From the NCBI RefSeq assembly GCF_051235805.1, contig NZ_JBPNXV010000001.1, forward strand, positions 930,001 through 994,000: DNA of 64,000 nt, in the 5' to 3' direction. Positions 1 to 9,610 of this stretch are shown piece by piece. Source of the DNA: Pseudothermotoga_B sp051235805. GTDB taxonomy: Bacteria > Thermotogota > Thermotogae > Thermotogales > DSM-5069. Within the stretch, counting starts at the first letter, position 1; the number at the start of each line of letters is the position of its first letter. Under the pieces are notes generated by a model. It did not search any database. It was given only the letters and a program-made list of their open reading frames with translations, and had not been told where the DNA came from. Made by a program: the position numbers and the translations under genes.

Positions 1-1117
1 CAATATCGTGTAAAAGTGCGCCAAATTTAATCGCTTCTAAGTCAGCTGGATCAGTTAAGCCCAGTTCCTTAGCCAAATCCAGTGCAAGACTAACTACTCT
101 GCCAGAATGGCCATAGGTGCTGGTGTCTTTTATCTCGATCGCTTCAGCGAGTGTTGCTATTATCTGTGTGTTCCTCTCTTGTAAGATCCTCTGCATTTCT
201 TCAAGTTCGTTTACTGTATCTTGTAGACTATTCATCATTGCGTGCATTTCTGACTGTGAAGCCTTTTCCATCTCAAGGAGTTTGGCAATTGAATCCTGCA
301 GTTCGTTCAATTCTTCTATGTTTGTCCTGATCGGTACATAGTTCACATCTTTGCTCTTGGTAATCTGCTCTGTGCTGCTGCTTACACTGTCGATAACAGT
401 TTTAACTGCTCCGATAAGTCGTGTTTCAAATCGCCAAAAGAAGATCATCCACGTTATGACTCCTATCATAGCCGCTGAAGATATGAGCAGATAAGGAAAG
501 AGTATAGCAAGGTAGCTGTAAATGGGTATGAAAACACCAGCTCTCGCATTTGAGATTTGAAGATCTTCAAAGTGCAAATAGCCAACTGTGTCATTGAGTT
601 TTGCAAAACCGCTTTTGTTCTTAGTGATTATGCCAGACATCTCAGATCTTGTTGAAAGAATGATTTGACCATTCTCTGTGACAAGAAGTACATCGGCCAA
701 CTCACTTGTGAGAAAACTGTTGAACAGAGTCTGTGGCAATTCGACAAAAAGTAGGGTATCACCGTTGTCAAGCAAGAATTTCGCAGTGTTTGAAGCAAAG
801 AATAATCCTTTTGAGTCAGCAACGAGCCAGGGCAACTTCTCATATGCGAGGACTTTTGAAAGATCGATGCCAGTCTGCAAATCCACAAGATCGCGAGTGA
901 GAATTCTTCTAACGACATCGAGTTGTTCCTTTCCCTTCATTGCGTTGTCGAGTGTATTCCACAAAATCTGCTTTTCGGCTTTCAAATAAGTTTGAGAGTA
1001 ATACTTGTGGACATTGCGAAGAAATATCACAGAGCCGATAATGAAGATGCACGAAAGTGTGAAAATCAAGAATAATCCATATCTTGCCAAACCTCTTACC
1101 GCCGCTGAAAGCTTCAT
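1..1117 (-). CDS. Membrane-bound HD-GYP domain protein (C-terminus outside the window)
   Basis: Partial gene: the first 372 residues are visible and the reading frame leaves the window. A membrane helix near residues 13-32, an extracytoplasmic region of about 165 residues and a second helix near 198-225 are followed by a coiled-coil stretch (about 255-315) and the start of an HD-GYP domain, with KDTSTYGHSGRV and ALLHDI visible. HD-GYP proteins are typically cyclic-di-GMP phosphodiesterases in the cytoplasm; here the catalytic GYP half is not seen, so activity cannot be judged. The ATG overlaps the stop of the upstream gene (ATGA), so it is translationally coupled to the LivK-like binding protein. 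An extracytoplasmic sensor controlling a c-di-GMP hydrolase is the natural inference. Confidence 0.85.
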   Translation of the reverse strand, partial: MKLSAAVRGLARYGLFLIFTLSCIFIIGSVIFLRNVHKYYSQTYLKAEKQILWNTLDNAMKGKEQLDVVRRILTRDLVDLQTGIDLSKVLAYEKLPWLVADSKGLFFASNTAKFLLDNGDTLLFVELPQTLFNSFLTSELADVLLVTENGQIILSTRSEMSGIITKNKSGFAKLNDTVGYLHFEDLQISNARAGVFIPIYSYLAILFPYLLISSAAMIGVITWMIFFWRFETRLIGAVKTVIDSVSSSTEQITKSKDVNYVPIRTNIEELNELQDSIAKLLEMEKASQSEMHAMMNSLQDTVNELEEMQRILQERNTQIIATLAEAIEIKDTSTYGHSGRVVSLALDLAKELGLTDPADLEAIKFGALLHDI

Positions 1118-2112
1118 CTTTTCACCTCATCTACAACAAATTTCCCATTCCTGATGGTGACAAAGTTGGTCAGCCTTTCAACAGATAGATCATCCCTCAC
1201 AGTGAAAGTGCCACTCGCACCTTTGAAGGTCTTGCCTTGTAGGTAGTCGTATGCTTCGTTTGTTTTCACCTTTGCACTGATTAGATTCCATACCACCATC
1301 AAGGCATCGTAACCACCAGCAGGTCCAAGTTCTGTGTAACCATAGTTCATCATTTGGGGAAGATCGAAAAGCCCATATATTGAAATTCCTTCGACTGCCC
1401 AAGAACCAGTTGTTATCAGAGCATCTGTATAAACATAGTCAGAACCATAGATCTTGCCGTTGAATCCTTTCTTCCTCGCGACCTGTGCGATCATCCCAGC
1501 AACTCTTCCATCTACGATCAAGACAATCGAGTCATAGATCGAAAAATCTAAATCCAGAAGTTCATCAACAGAGTCGATGTAACGACATTCAAGATCAAGT
1601 GCGACGGTTTCTTTCATGATCTGAAAGAAGGTCTCAGTGTACACCAAATTGCCCTTGTCACACACCACAAATATCTCTCTGTTCGAGTCATTTAGAATTC
1701 TCTCTGCCAGTTGTCTTGCCTGCACAGTATCTGAGACGCTTAAGGTCATCAGGTATCTACTCTTTCCGACTACTTTTGGTGAGGTGACCAAGGGAGCAAT
1801 TGAAAAGATTTGATATTTTTCAAGGTGAGGGATCAAAGCAAGTGCTTCAGAACTCAACCTTGGTCCAATTGCGTAACTACCACTGTATCTTCGTAATATC
1901 TTGTCAATTTGCTCGGTATCTTGATCAATTCTCACTGTTACAAAATCGACTTTCAGATTATTCTGTTGAGCGTATTTTTCAACACCTTCGCGAAACTCTG
2001 CCTGACCATCCTCTAAAATGAGAACGACAGCCTTTGGTGTCTTGAATGATACGATCAACATGAGCAGGGCTACAACTGCGATGAGTGCAACCACTAAGAC
2101 ACCCTGTTTCAT
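1114..2112 (-). CDS. Membrane-anchored periplasmic-binding-protein-like protein (type 1, LivK-like fold)
   Basis: A 332-residue protein with one hydrophobic N-terminal segment (about residues 5-23) and no visible lipobox, so probably a membrane anchor or signal peptide. The remainder resembles the two-lobed type 1 periplasmic binding proteins of the Leu/Ile/Val family: a substrate-like phrase GPAGGYDALMVVWNLI near the C-terminus matches the region where LivK-type proteins have a YDA motif. It lies at the end of the liv operon, directly before the HD-GYP gene and 4 bases overlapped with it. It may present a ligand to that sensor or to the chemotaxis protein rather than to a transporter, since livK is already present. 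Function is inferred from fold resemblance and context only. Confidence 0.65.
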   Translation of the reverse strand: MKQGVLVVALIAVVALLMLIVSFKTPKAVVLILEDGQAEFREGVEKYAQQNNLKVDFVTVRIDQDTEQIDKILRRYSGSYAIGPRLSSEALALIPHLEKYQIFSIAPLVTSPKVVGKSRYLMTLSVSDTVQARQLAERILNDSNREIFVVCDKGNLVYTETFFQIMKETVALDLECRYIDSVDELLDLDFSIYDSIVLIVDGRVAGMIAQVARKKGFNGKIYGSDYVYTDALITTGSWAVEGISIYGLFDLPQMMNYGYTELGPAGGYDALMVVWNLISAKVKTNEAYDYLQGKTFKGASGTFTVRDDLSVERLTNFVTIRNGKFVVDEVKR

Positions 2113-2972
2113 TCAACGACCTCCAGGCTAAAGCCAGCGGTTCCTGGCCCAACGTGTGTTGTGATTACTTTTCCCATCTCGGTGAAAGACGCATCGAGAA
2201 TATTGTATTGTTGTCTCAACATCTCCAGTATGATCTTAGTGCTTTCTCTTGCATCTGCATCAACCATGATCACCCTAACCTTTGAACCTTTTGGAACAAG
2301 ACTCAAAATCTTCTTGATGAGCATTTCTTGAGCTCTCTTAGTACCTCTTGCTTTTTCAAAGGGAACAAGCTTCCCCTCCGGATCGATCCACAGTCCAACA
2401 TGAATGTTAAGCAAAGAGCCAAAAAAACCTTGCATTCGCGATACCCTTCCACCTTTGACCAAGAAATCGAAGTTCGACACATAGAAGATAGCCTTGTATC
2501 TTGTCTGTTCGACATCTTTCAAAAGCGTTTCGTAAATTTGCTGTGTGGTCAGACCTTTCGCCTCAAGTTCTCTTGCTCTTCTTGCTGGTAATGGCATTGC
2601 TGCAGATGCTAGTTTACTATCAACCACATAGACAGGGATCGTGACCTCTTTCGATGCTGCAAGTGCCGAGTCATAGGTGCCAGAAAGCTTTGTTGAGATG
2701 CAAATAACCAAGATCTCTTCATACCCTTCCTTCTGAAGACTCTGATAGAGTTGGACGAACTCGCCGACTGAAGGTTGTGAGCTCTTTGGTAGTGCTGAAG
2801 CCTTCGAGACTCTACTGTAGAAATCTCTTATCTGTTCAATATCTCTTGTGTCGTCCTCTTGTGTTCCATCGGGCCAGTTGACGTGTAAAGGTATAACAGA
2901 GAGATCATATTTGTTAATCCACTCTTTAGAAACATCCGATGTACTGTCCAAGACTATTTTCAACCTTTTCAC
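2109..2972 (-). CDS. DegV family fatty-acid-binding protein
   Basis: About 287 residues, the usual DegV length. The N-terminus KIVLDSTSDVSKEWI and later ISTKLSGTYDSA and FLVKGGRVSRMQGFFG are hallmarks of DegV proteins, which bind a single fatty-acid chain; some (FakB) present it to the kinase FakA. No fakA-like gene is in the window. I chose the GTG start seven bases after a GGAGG; a longer open frame would run into the preceding chemotaxis gene. The stop overlaps the next gene by four bases, so it belongs to the same transcript. Confidence 0.85.
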   Translation of the reverse strand: MKRLKIVLDSTSDVSKEWINKYDLSVIPLHVNWPDGTQEDDTRDIEQIRDFYSRVSKASALPKSSQPSVGEFVQLYQSLQKEGYEEILVICISTKLSGTYDSALAASKEVTIPVYVVDSKLASAAMPLPARRARELEAKGLTTQQIYETLLKDVEQTRYKAIFYVSNFDFLVKGGRVSRMQGFFGSLLNIHVGLWIDPEGKLVPFEKARGTKRAQEMLIKKILSLVPKGSKVRVIMVDADARESTKIILEMLRQQYNILDASFTEMGKVITTHVGPGTAGFSLEVVE

Positions 2973-2985
2973 AAGAACACCTCCT

Positions 2986-4917
2986 TCACGTCTTGAATCT
3001 GTCAATATGCATTTGAAGATCACCAATAGATTTTAGCAAATCATCAACGATTTCAGCCAGTTCGTTGATCTTGTCAGACCGTTGCCGTACAAATTTCGAT
3101 AAACTTGATAGCTCTTCACTTGCCTGCAGGGCTGTCATGGAGACATTGTCTGTTGCTGAGGAGACTTGAGTAACTGAATGGCTCTGTTGTTGTATTGTTG
3201 AAACAATTTCATTGAAAGAGTCAACCATTTTGTTCAGATCCACAAGTGTGGTGGTGAGAAATTCGGAGATCTTCTCGTGCTCTAAGTCGACCTCCTTAAC
3301 TATGTCTTCAACCTTCGTGGTGGAGTCTACGGTATTTGTTATCTCACTGCCAATCTCGTTGAGTAATTCCTCTATGCGCCTTGCTGATTCTTTGGTCTGA
3401 GTAGCTAGCTTTCTGATTTCATCGGCTACGACGGCAAAACCCCTGCCGGCTTCGCCCGCTCTCGCTGCCTCAATAGCTGCATTTAATGCCAATAGATCTG
3501 TTTGTTCAGAGATCATTTCAATTGTCTCAGTTATGCTTGAGATGTTCTGTGAAGACCGTTCGAGCTTCTCTATGAGCTGTACCGTTTGTTGGCTCAACTG
3601 CATAGCTGTTTTCACGATCTGTTTTATGCGCGCAGCTGATCTCTCACCCTCGACAATCTTTCTCCTCATTCTTTGTGATATATCACCAAGATTCTTTGAG
3701 CTCTCTGCAACATCATGCATGCAGTTCTTGATGTTCTCGACTGAAGCATTGATCTGTTCAAAGGTCGACGCAAGATTGCGCATCTTGTCGTCCATTTTAG
3801 CAAAGCTCTCCTGCAGAGCATCACTCTGCTTCTTCTCGTTATCTGTGTATCCATCGATAACCTGTGACATGTTGTGCACGGTCTCTGTTGCTTCCTTGGT
3901 AATCGAGAGCAACTCTCTTAAGCTATCAATTACATCGTTCAGGTACACGCAGATTTGTGCAAGCTCGTCTTTCTGGTCAACGGTGAGTTTGTTTCTCAGA
4001 TCTCCCTCTTTCAAAGCCTGCATAACAGGTATGAAAGAGTGAATACGCTTGCCAAGATTGCGTGCGACAAACAAAATCAGTAACGCCAGAGAAATCAAAG
4101 TCACTATCGCCGTCAAAAAAGTAATCATCATCAGTGAATTTACAGGATGTTGAACATATTCCACAGGTACACTCAAGAACAGAGTCCAATCAGTTGATGG
4201 AATTTGTTGGCCCATCAAATACACTGAAGAGAGTTTTCTTATTCCCCTTATGTCGTGATCCATTTCAAAGGGCTTGAGAGTTTTTTGAGCAACAGTGCTT
4301 GCAAGTACTGTGCCATTTTCATCCACGATGTAGCAATCAATTTTCTCAGCACGTATCTTGCTGAGCACTGTCCCTAAAGAACTCAGATCGAGAGTTATAC
4401 CAGCAATGCCGATGAAGGTTTCTCGTTCAGAAATGGGGGAAGTGATTAAGATAGAAGGTTTTTCTGCAATGTCTCTAATCTGCGCCACAAAAATTCTCTC
4501 AGCCTTGGGATCAACTCTTTCAAGCAGTTCACCTGAGTGGTGAGTTTCTCCTTCAGAATCGTTGGTAGCAAAACGTCCATCGGCAATCATTAAGAAACAT
4601 TTTGTGATCTCAACAGGCATTTTTGATTTTTCAGTTGTCAAGATGTTCGGTAAGGTTTTTGCCGCCATTTCGAAGTCCAATTTCAGAACAGGTTTCAGCA
4701 AGGGTGTACTTGCAAGTGATTTGGCATAACTTATGAAGGAATTTATTTCTGAGGAAAGAATCTGAGCATGAGAGCTTGCCAAGTTTTGAATATTCGAAAG
4801 CACTATCTCTTGCAGATCTCTTTTGACCAGACTGTACGTGACAAGATTTCCCACGAGCAAGACAACGGTGACAAAAGGAAGTAAGATGAGGATCAGTTTT
4901 GTTCCAATCTTGCTCAT
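2986..4917 (-). CDS. Methyl-accepting chemotaxis protein
   Basis: A 643-residue transmembrane chemoreceptor. Helix 1 is near residues 8-30, followed by a periplasmic sensor of about 230 residues that looks like a Cache-type domain, helix 2 near 262-288, a HAMP region, and a long coiled-coil signalling domain. The conserved hairpin tip is at about 466-499 and contains SEQTDLLALNAAIEAARAGE. Receptors of this kind control CheA with CheW. The start is the ATG after GGGAGA; an in-frame codon 18 bases upstream would overlap livF. Its place inside a liv transport operon suggests sensing of amino acids or related ligands, possibly with help from a binding protein. This is inference from context. Confidence 0.92.
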   Translation of the reverse strand: MSKIGTKLILILLPFVTVVLLVGNLVTYSLVKRDLQEIVLSNIQNLASSHAQILSSEINSFISYAKSLASTPLLKPVLKLDFEMAAKTLPNILTTEKSKMPVEITKCFLMIADGRFATNDSEGETHHSGELLERVDPKAERIFVAQIRDIAEKPSILITSPISERETFIGIAGITLDLSSLGTVLSKIRAEKIDCYIVDENGTVLASTVAQKTLKPFEMDHDIRGIRKLSSVYLMGQQIPSTDWTLFLSVPVEYVQHPVNSLMMITFLTAIVTLISLALLILFVARNLGKRIHSFIPVMQALKEGDLRNKLTVDQKDELAQICVYLNDVIDSLRELLSITKEATETVHNMSQVIDGYTDNEKKQSDALQESFAKMDDKMRNLASTFEQINASVENIKNCMHDVAESSKNLGDISQRMRRKIVEGERSAARIKQIVKTAMQLSQQTVQLIEKLERSSQNISSITETIEMISEQTDLLALNAAIEAARAGEAGRGFAVVADEIRKLATQTKESARRIEELLNEIGSEITNTVDSTTKVEDIVKEVDLEHEKISEFLTTTLVDLNKMVDSFNEIVSTIQQQSHSVTQVSSATDNVSMTALQASEELSSLSKFVRQRSDKINELAEIVDDLLKSIGDLQMHIDRFKT

Positions 4918-4931
4918 GATACTTTCTCCCT

Positions 4932-5657
4932 TCACTCTGTAGCGATGCCGAGATAGGCTTTTCTCACGTTGTCATTTCCCAGTAGACTTGACCCTGCATC
5001 TTCAAGCACAATACGTCCTGTTTCTAAGACATAGCCATAATCAGCTATTTTCAGGGCGGCAAAAGCATTCTGTTCTACAAGTAGTATTGTCACACCTTCT
5101 TGTCGTATCTTCTGAATTATCTCGAAAACTTCTTTAACAAGCAACGGTGCAAGACCAAGCGATGGTTCATCGAGCATGAGCAATTTTGGTTTGGACATCA
5201 ATCCACGTGCAACTGCAAGCATTTGTTGTTCGCCACCAGAAAGCGTCCCACCCAGTTGTTTCAGTCTCTCTCTGAGCCTTGGAAAGAGCGTCAGTACCCA
5301 TTCAAGGTCACTTTTCAAACCATCTTGATCTGTCCTCGCATAAGCTCCCATCATCAAATTCTCGTAGACAGTGAGATTTGGGAAGATTCTTCTACCTTCT
5401 GGCACAAGGGCAACCCCGTTGTTCACAATCCCATGAGTAGGCATGTGCGTGATGTCCTTACCGTTTAAAAAAACCCTTCCCTCTCTCTTTCTCACAAGGT
5501 TTGTAATCGCTTGAAGTGTGGTTGTTTTGCCGGCTCCATTGGCTCCAATCAGTGTGACAATCTGACCTTTCTCCACCTTCAAAGAGATGCCTTTCAGTGC
5601 GTGAATGCTTCCATAGTAGACATGCAGATTCTCTATCTTCAACACCTCTTCGCTCAC
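4932..5657 (-). CDS. livF: Branched-chain amino-acid ABC transporter ATP-binding protein LivF
   Basis: A 241-residue ABC ATPase with Walker A GANGAGKTT (38-46), signature LSGGEQQ (about 138-144) and Walker B LLMLDEPSLGLAP. The Q-loop phrase FPNLTVYENLMMGAY and the C-terminal tail are typical of LivF. It pairs with LivG on the cytoplasmic face of the LivHM channel. The GTG start follows AGGAGGTG and overlaps the livG stop (GTGA), so the two are coupled. Confidence 0.93.
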   Translation of the reverse strand: MSEEVLKIENLHVYYGSIHALKGISLKVEKGQIVTLIGANGAGKTTTLQAITNLVRKREGRVFLNGKDITHMPTHGIVNNGVALVPEGRRIFPNLTVYENLMMGAYARTDQDGLKSDLEWVLTLFPRLRERLKQLGGTLSGGEQQMLAVARGLMSKPKLLMLDEPSLGLAPLLVKEVFEIIQKIRQEGVTILLVEQNAFAALKIADYGYVLETGRIVLEDAGSSLLGNDNVRKAYLGIATE

Positions 5658-6433
5658 AACAGCACCTCCTCACCGAGGTAAGCCTTGATCACTGCTGGAT
5701 TGGACTGAATCTGTCTGGGATTTCCCTCGGCAATGAGTTTCCCGTAGTCCATGACATAGATACGCTCACAGATGCCCATTATCACCTTCATATCGTGCTC
5801 GATAACCATGATCGTCAAAGAGAAATCATCTCTCACCTTCTTTATGAACCCCATGAGCTCGTAAGTCTCTTGTGGATTCATACCAGCGGCAGGCTCATCG
5901 AGTAGCAGCAACTTGGGATTGGTAGCGAGTGCTCGTGCTATCTCGAGTTTTCTCTGGAGACCATACGGTAGTGAACTAGCCTTTTCACTGGCGAAGGTTT
6001 CAAGTCCAACTCTCTCGAGAAGTTTGATTGCCTCTTTGTGCATCTGCTTCTCCATGCGAATACTGCCCGGAGTTTTGGCTATACTTCTGAAAAGCCATAA
6101 CCAATTTCTCAACTTCAAATGCTGTGAGACCATTACATTCTCCAAAACGGTCATGTCAGAAAACAATCTAATATTCTGAAAAGTTCTCGCTATGCCAGTG
6201 CGCGTTATTTCATAAGGTTTGTGGCCAGAGATATCTTTACCAAGAAAAACGATTCTACCCTCATCTGGAGCGTACATCCCCGTTATCACATTGAAAAGCG
6301 TTGTCTTGCCGGCACCGTTGGGTCCGATCAGACCCAAAAGTTCACCTTGTCTTGCATACCCAACAAAGTGATCAACTGCGACAAGCCCACCGAAACGTTT
6401 TGTGACGTTTTCTACGCGGAGGACCTCAGTCAT
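5654..6433 (-). CDS. livG: Branched-chain amino-acid ABC transporter ATP-binding protein LivG
   Basis: A 259-residue ABC ATPase with Walker A GPNGAGKTT (37-45), the LivG-typical ARTFQNIRLFSDMTVLENV stretch and Walker B LLLLDEPAAGMNP. The signature reads LPYGLQRKLEIARAL, with Tyr-Gly in place of the usual Ser-Gly-Gly pattern, as is common in LivG. I chose the ATG five bases after GAGGTGG; an in-frame GTG nine bases upstream lies inside that ribosome binding site. The start overlaps the livM stop by eight bases. Confidence 0.93.
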   Translation of the reverse strand: MTEVLRVENVTKRFGGLVAVDHFVGYARQGELLGLIGPNGAGKTTLFNVITGMYAPDEGRIVFLGKDISGHKPYEITRTGIARTFQNIRLFSDMTVLENVMVSQHLKLRNWLWLFRSIAKTPGSIRMEKQMHKEAIKLLERVGLETFASEKASSLPYGLQRKLEIARALATNPKLLLLDEPAAGMNPQETYELMGFIKKVRDDFSLTIMVIEHDMKVIMGICERIYVMDYGKLIAEGNPRQIQSNPAVIKAYLGEEVLL

Positions 6434-7496
6434 TCTTGCCACCTCTTTTTTTCAGTCTCTTTGTCACAAAACCATAGAGCAAATCCCAAGAAAGCTCATT
6501 TCTACCCATAATGCCGCGTTGCCAAAAGAGCATGAGAATTATCAGTAAAACAGACAGAACAACCATTCTCATGCCGGGAATACCTGGAAAGTTTATGAAT
6601 CCGAACTTGAATGGGCTTTCGAGTACTCTGAGAAACTCGAGTCCAACGGTGTATATCGAAGCTCCTATGATAGCACCACTTATACTGCCCAAGCCACCAA
6701 GTACGACCATGATAAGTATCTCAAAAGTCTTGGTGAAAGCAAAGGACTTCGGATCGATCGTGGTGATCAGATGAGCCCACAACGCCCCTCCAACACCCGC
6801 AAAGAAAGAACCAAGTACAAAACTCATGACTTGGTGTGAAAAGACATTTATCCCCATTGCCTTGGCGGCTATCGAGTCTTCTCTGATCGCCTTCAGAGCC
6901 CTACCGTAACTACTCTTAACCAGACTCGCTATCACAAAAACTGTGACAAATGCCCATCCCCAAGACCAGTATATGTTCGTGTATGGTGGAATTGCCTTCA
7001 AACCCAGAGCACCGTTGGTTATCGACCAAGCGTTGTTCGCTATGATGCGTATGGTTTCCCCCAAGCCCAACGTGGCAATGGCAAGATAATCACCTATGAG
7101 TCTAAGTGAAGGTGCTGCGACAACATAACCAAAACCCGCTGCGATGAGTCCAGCTATGATCGTGGCAGGCAAGAAAGGAAGCTGAATCTGGTTGAGTGGA
7201 TAGATCAAAGGTTTTATGAGAAAGGTCATCTCTTTCTGGGCAACTGGCAAAGTCAACAGTGTCGACACATAAGCACCTATAGCGATGAATCCAGCATGAC
7301 CGAGTGAGAAAATTCCAGTTATGCCGTTGATAAGGGTCAGTGAGACAGCGAAGATTATGTTTATCGCCATAAGGTTGAGTATCAATATCACATACTCACT
7401 CGCCGTTTTGTTCGCTACAAAAAGAAGAAAACCCATGGCAATGATTAAGAGAGTGGTGAGTAGAAACTTCACACCATTTGAAAGCATCTTACCCAT
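6426..7496 (-). CDS. livM: Branched-chain amino-acid ABC transporter permease LivM
   Basis: A 356-residue integral membrane protein with about nine to ten hydrophobic segments. NLMAINIIFAVSLTLING, FSLGHAGFIAIGAY and the cytoplasmic EDSIAAKAMGIN (contact site for the ATPases) are diagnostic of LivM. It forms the channel with LivH. The ATG follows AAAGGTG and sits five bases after the livH stop. Confidence 0.93.
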   Translation of the reverse strand: MGKMLSNGVKFLLTTLLIIAMGFLLFVANKTASEYVILILNLMAINIIFAVSLTLINGITGIFSLGHAGFIAIGAYVSTLLTLPVAQKEMTFLIKPLIYPLNQIQLPFLPATIIAGLIAAGFGYVVAAPSLRLIGDYLAIATLGLGETIRIIANNAWSITNGALGLKAIPPYTNIYWSWGWAFVTVFVIASLVKSSYGRALKAIREDSIAAKAMGINVFSHQVMSFVLGSFFAGVGGALWAHLITTIDPKSFAFTKTFEILIMVVLGGLGSISGAIIGASIYTVGLEFLRVLESPFKFGFINFPGIPGMRMVVLSVLLIILMLFWQRGIMGRNELSWDLLYGFVTKRLKKRGGKND

Positions 7497-7500
7497 ATCA

Positions 7501-8409
7501 TCACACCTTTTCCGATACTTCTACACCTAATATCCCCGTTGGCTTGACGAGCAAAACAAACAACAAAATCGCGTAGGCAAAAGCATCTCTGTAGCCGGCT
7601 AAGGAAGGTACAAATGCAACGATCATGATCTCGCTTACTCCCAAGATGAAACCGCCAACCATCGCCCCTTGAATACTGCCTATACCACCAACAACTGCAG
7701 CTATGAAAGCTTTTAGTCCAGGGATCATCCCCGTGTATGGGTACACCTGTGGATACTTCATAGCCCAGAGAATTCCTCCTATGGCTGCAAGACCCGAACC
7801 AAGTATAAAGGTGAAAGTAATGATTCTATCAGCATTAACACCCATTAATCTTGTCGCTGGAATGTCCTTCGATATCGCCCTCATCGCCATGCCAACTTTA
7901 GTCTTGTAGACAATCCACATCAGCAGAATCATTGACACGATGGCTATCGAGAGTGTTAGGAGTGTAAGAACGGGTATCTTCACAGCGCCGATCTCAATCA
8001 TAGCGAGAAAACTTGTAGGATAGATGCCCGTCTGTGGGTTGAAAGACTTGGCTCTACCACCAAAGACAACTGTTGCAAAATTCTGCAGAAAAAACGAAAC
8101 GCCGATAGCTGTTATCAATGCGGAGATTCTTGGGGCATTTCTGAGAGGTTTGTATGCAATTCTTTCAATGAGTGCACCAAGAAAGGCTGTCGCAAAGATT
8201 GAAAAGATGAAAGCTATCCACCAAGGCATTAAGAACAACACCACGCCATAAAAAGCAAGGTAGATACCATAGGTGAAGACATCGCCGTGCGCAAAGTTGA
8301 TCAATCTCAATATGCCATAGACCATCGTATAACCAATGGCTATTAGGGCGTATATACCTCCAAGGGAAAGCGCGTTGATGAGATGCTGCAAGAAGGCTGC
8401 AAAGTTCAA
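7501..8409 (-). CDS. livH: Branched-chain amino-acid ABC transporter permease LivH
   Basis: A 302-residue membrane protein with LivH marks: SLGGIYALIAIGYTMVYGIL at the N-terminus, INFAHGDVFTYGIY, and SKDIPATRLMGVNADRII as the ATPase contact. The start is TTG, eight bases after a GGGGGTG ribosome binding site. It is separated from livK by a GC-rich hairpin that should reduce read-through, so the binding protein can be made in excess of the permease. Confidence 0.93.
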   Translation of the reverse strand: MNFAAFLQHLINALSLGGIYALIAIGYTMVYGILRLINFAHGDVFTYGIYLAFYGVVLFLMPWWIAFIFSIFATAFLGALIERIAYKPLRNAPRISALITAIGVSFFLQNFATVVFGGRAKSFNPQTGIYPTSFLAMIEIGAVKIPVLTLLTLSIAIVSMILLMWIVYKTKVGMAMRAISKDIPATRLMGVNADRIITFTFILGSGLAAIGGILWAMKYPQVYPYTGMIPGLKAFIAAVVGGIGSIQGAMVGGFILGVSEIMIVAFVPSLAGYRDAFAYAILLFVLLVKPTGILGVEVSEKV

Positions 8410-8429
8410 AGAATCACCCCCACTTTTGT

Positions 8430-8454
8430 AAAAGCCCCCTCTTCGGGGGCTTCA
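8430..8454 (-). terminator. Attenuator-type terminator between livK and livH
   Basis: Eight base pairs (AAGCCCCC with GGGGGCTT) around a five-base loop, followed on the minus strand by TTTTAC. It begins within a few bases of the livK stop and the downstream liv genes have no clear promoter of their own, which fits partial termination that lets livK mRNA exceed the rest. Confidence 0.75.
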
Positions 8455-8455
8455 T

Positions 8456-9583
8456 TCATGGACGTACAACGGTCATGAGCGTGAACTGGCCGTTCTTGAC
8501 GGTGTTTATGACAGCAGGTTTGATTGGGTCGCCGGAACCTTCTGGGAAGGTGATGGCTCCACCCACACCTTGAAAGTCCTTTGTTGCTGCGATAGCATCT
8601 CTTATTGCAACTGGATCAAGGGACTGGGCTCTCTCTATGGCGTCGAGAACAAGGTTGTAGGCGTCAAAAGCAAGGGCTCCAAAGGCGTCTGGTCTTCTGT
8701 TGTATTCCTTCACATAGGCTTCCACGAACGGTTTTGTTGCCGGTGAAAGATCCGCGTCTTGATGGAAGTATGTGGTGTAGAACAAGCCTTCAACAAACTT
8801 ACCACCTATCTGTATAAGTTCTGGTGCATCTGCTCCATCGCCCGCTAAGAAGTTACCCTTGAATCCCAATTCGCGAGCTTGTTTACAGATCAAAGCGATC
8901 TCTGAGTAGTAGCCAGGTAAAAAGATCGTGTCTGGATTGCGTGAGAGGGCATCGGTCAACTGTGCAGTGAAGTCTTGATCGCCGGTGTTGTAATACTCTT
9001 CGAAGAACTTCCCACCAAGCTGAGCGAACTTTTTCTTGAAGTAATTCGCAAGACCGACGACGTAGTCTTGTGCCACATCGACCATAATGGCGACGTTCTT
9101 GGACTTAAGGTTTTCCCAGGCAAATTTCGCGAGCAACTCTCCCTGCATTGGATCGATGAAGCAAGCTCTGAAGATAAACCTTCTGTTCTGGGTAACGAGT
9201 GGGTTCGTGGCTGTATTGACAACCATTGCCACCTGTTTTTGCTCGGCGATCGCACCTGCAGCCAAGGCACAGGAGCTGGTGCATGGGCCAAGAATAGCAA
9301 CGACTTTTTCAACATCGATGAGTCTTTTGACGACATTGGCTGCCTCGGCTTTGTCACCTTTGTTATCGAGCAAGACCACTTTAACTGGTACATCTTTGCC
9401 GCCAATTCTCACAGTGGGTCTGAGTTTCATCGCAAGTTTCACACCATCCCACGACATCTGACCAAATCCCGCAATGGGACCAGTCATCTCCCAGCCTGCT
9501 CCGATTTTCACCTCTGTGATTTCCGCTGCAAAGACGTAGGTGAAAGCAATTACCAAAGCGATGACCACGTAGACCTTCTTCAT
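8456..9583 (-). CDS. livK: Branched-chain amino-acid ABC transporter substrate-binding protein LivK
   Basis: A 375-residue exported binding protein. The first 19 residues form a signal peptide ending near FAAEI. The mature part follows the LivK/J pattern: VKIGAGWEMTGPIAGFGQ, ILGPCTSSCALAAG in the ligand cleft and FGALAFDAYNLVLDAIERA near the C-terminus. It delivers Leu, Ile, Val or a related amino acid or amide to LivHM. The ATG follows a GGGGG ribosome binding site. It is the first gene of the operon, with its own promoter and a 5-prime hairpin. Exact ligand cannot be read from sequence. Confidence 0.92.
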   Translation of the reverse strand: MKKVYVVIALVIAFTYVFAAEITEVKIGAGWEMTGPIAGFGQMSWDGVKLAMKLRPTVRIGGKDVPVKVVLLDNKGDKAEAANVVKRLIDVEKVVAILGPCTSSCALAAGAIAEQKQVAMVVNTATNPLVTQNRRFIFRACFIDPMQGELLAKFAWENLKSKNVAIMVDVAQDYVVGLANYFKKKFAQLGGKFFEEYYNTGDQDFTAQLTDALSRNPDTIFLPGYYSEIALICKQARELGFKGNFLAGDGADAPELIQIGGKFVEGLFYTTYFHQDADLSPATKPFVEAYVKEYNRRPDAFGALAFDAYNLVLDAIERAQSLDPVAIRDAIAATKDFQGVGGAITFPEGSGDPIKPAVINTVKNGQFTLMTVVRP

Positions 9584-9610
9584 CCTTCAAACCCCCTTTT
9601 GAAAGGAATA

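Noticed and set aside
3533..4042. A 169-codon frame opposite the chemotaxis gene
   Set aside because: Antisense to a strong coding region with no independent support.
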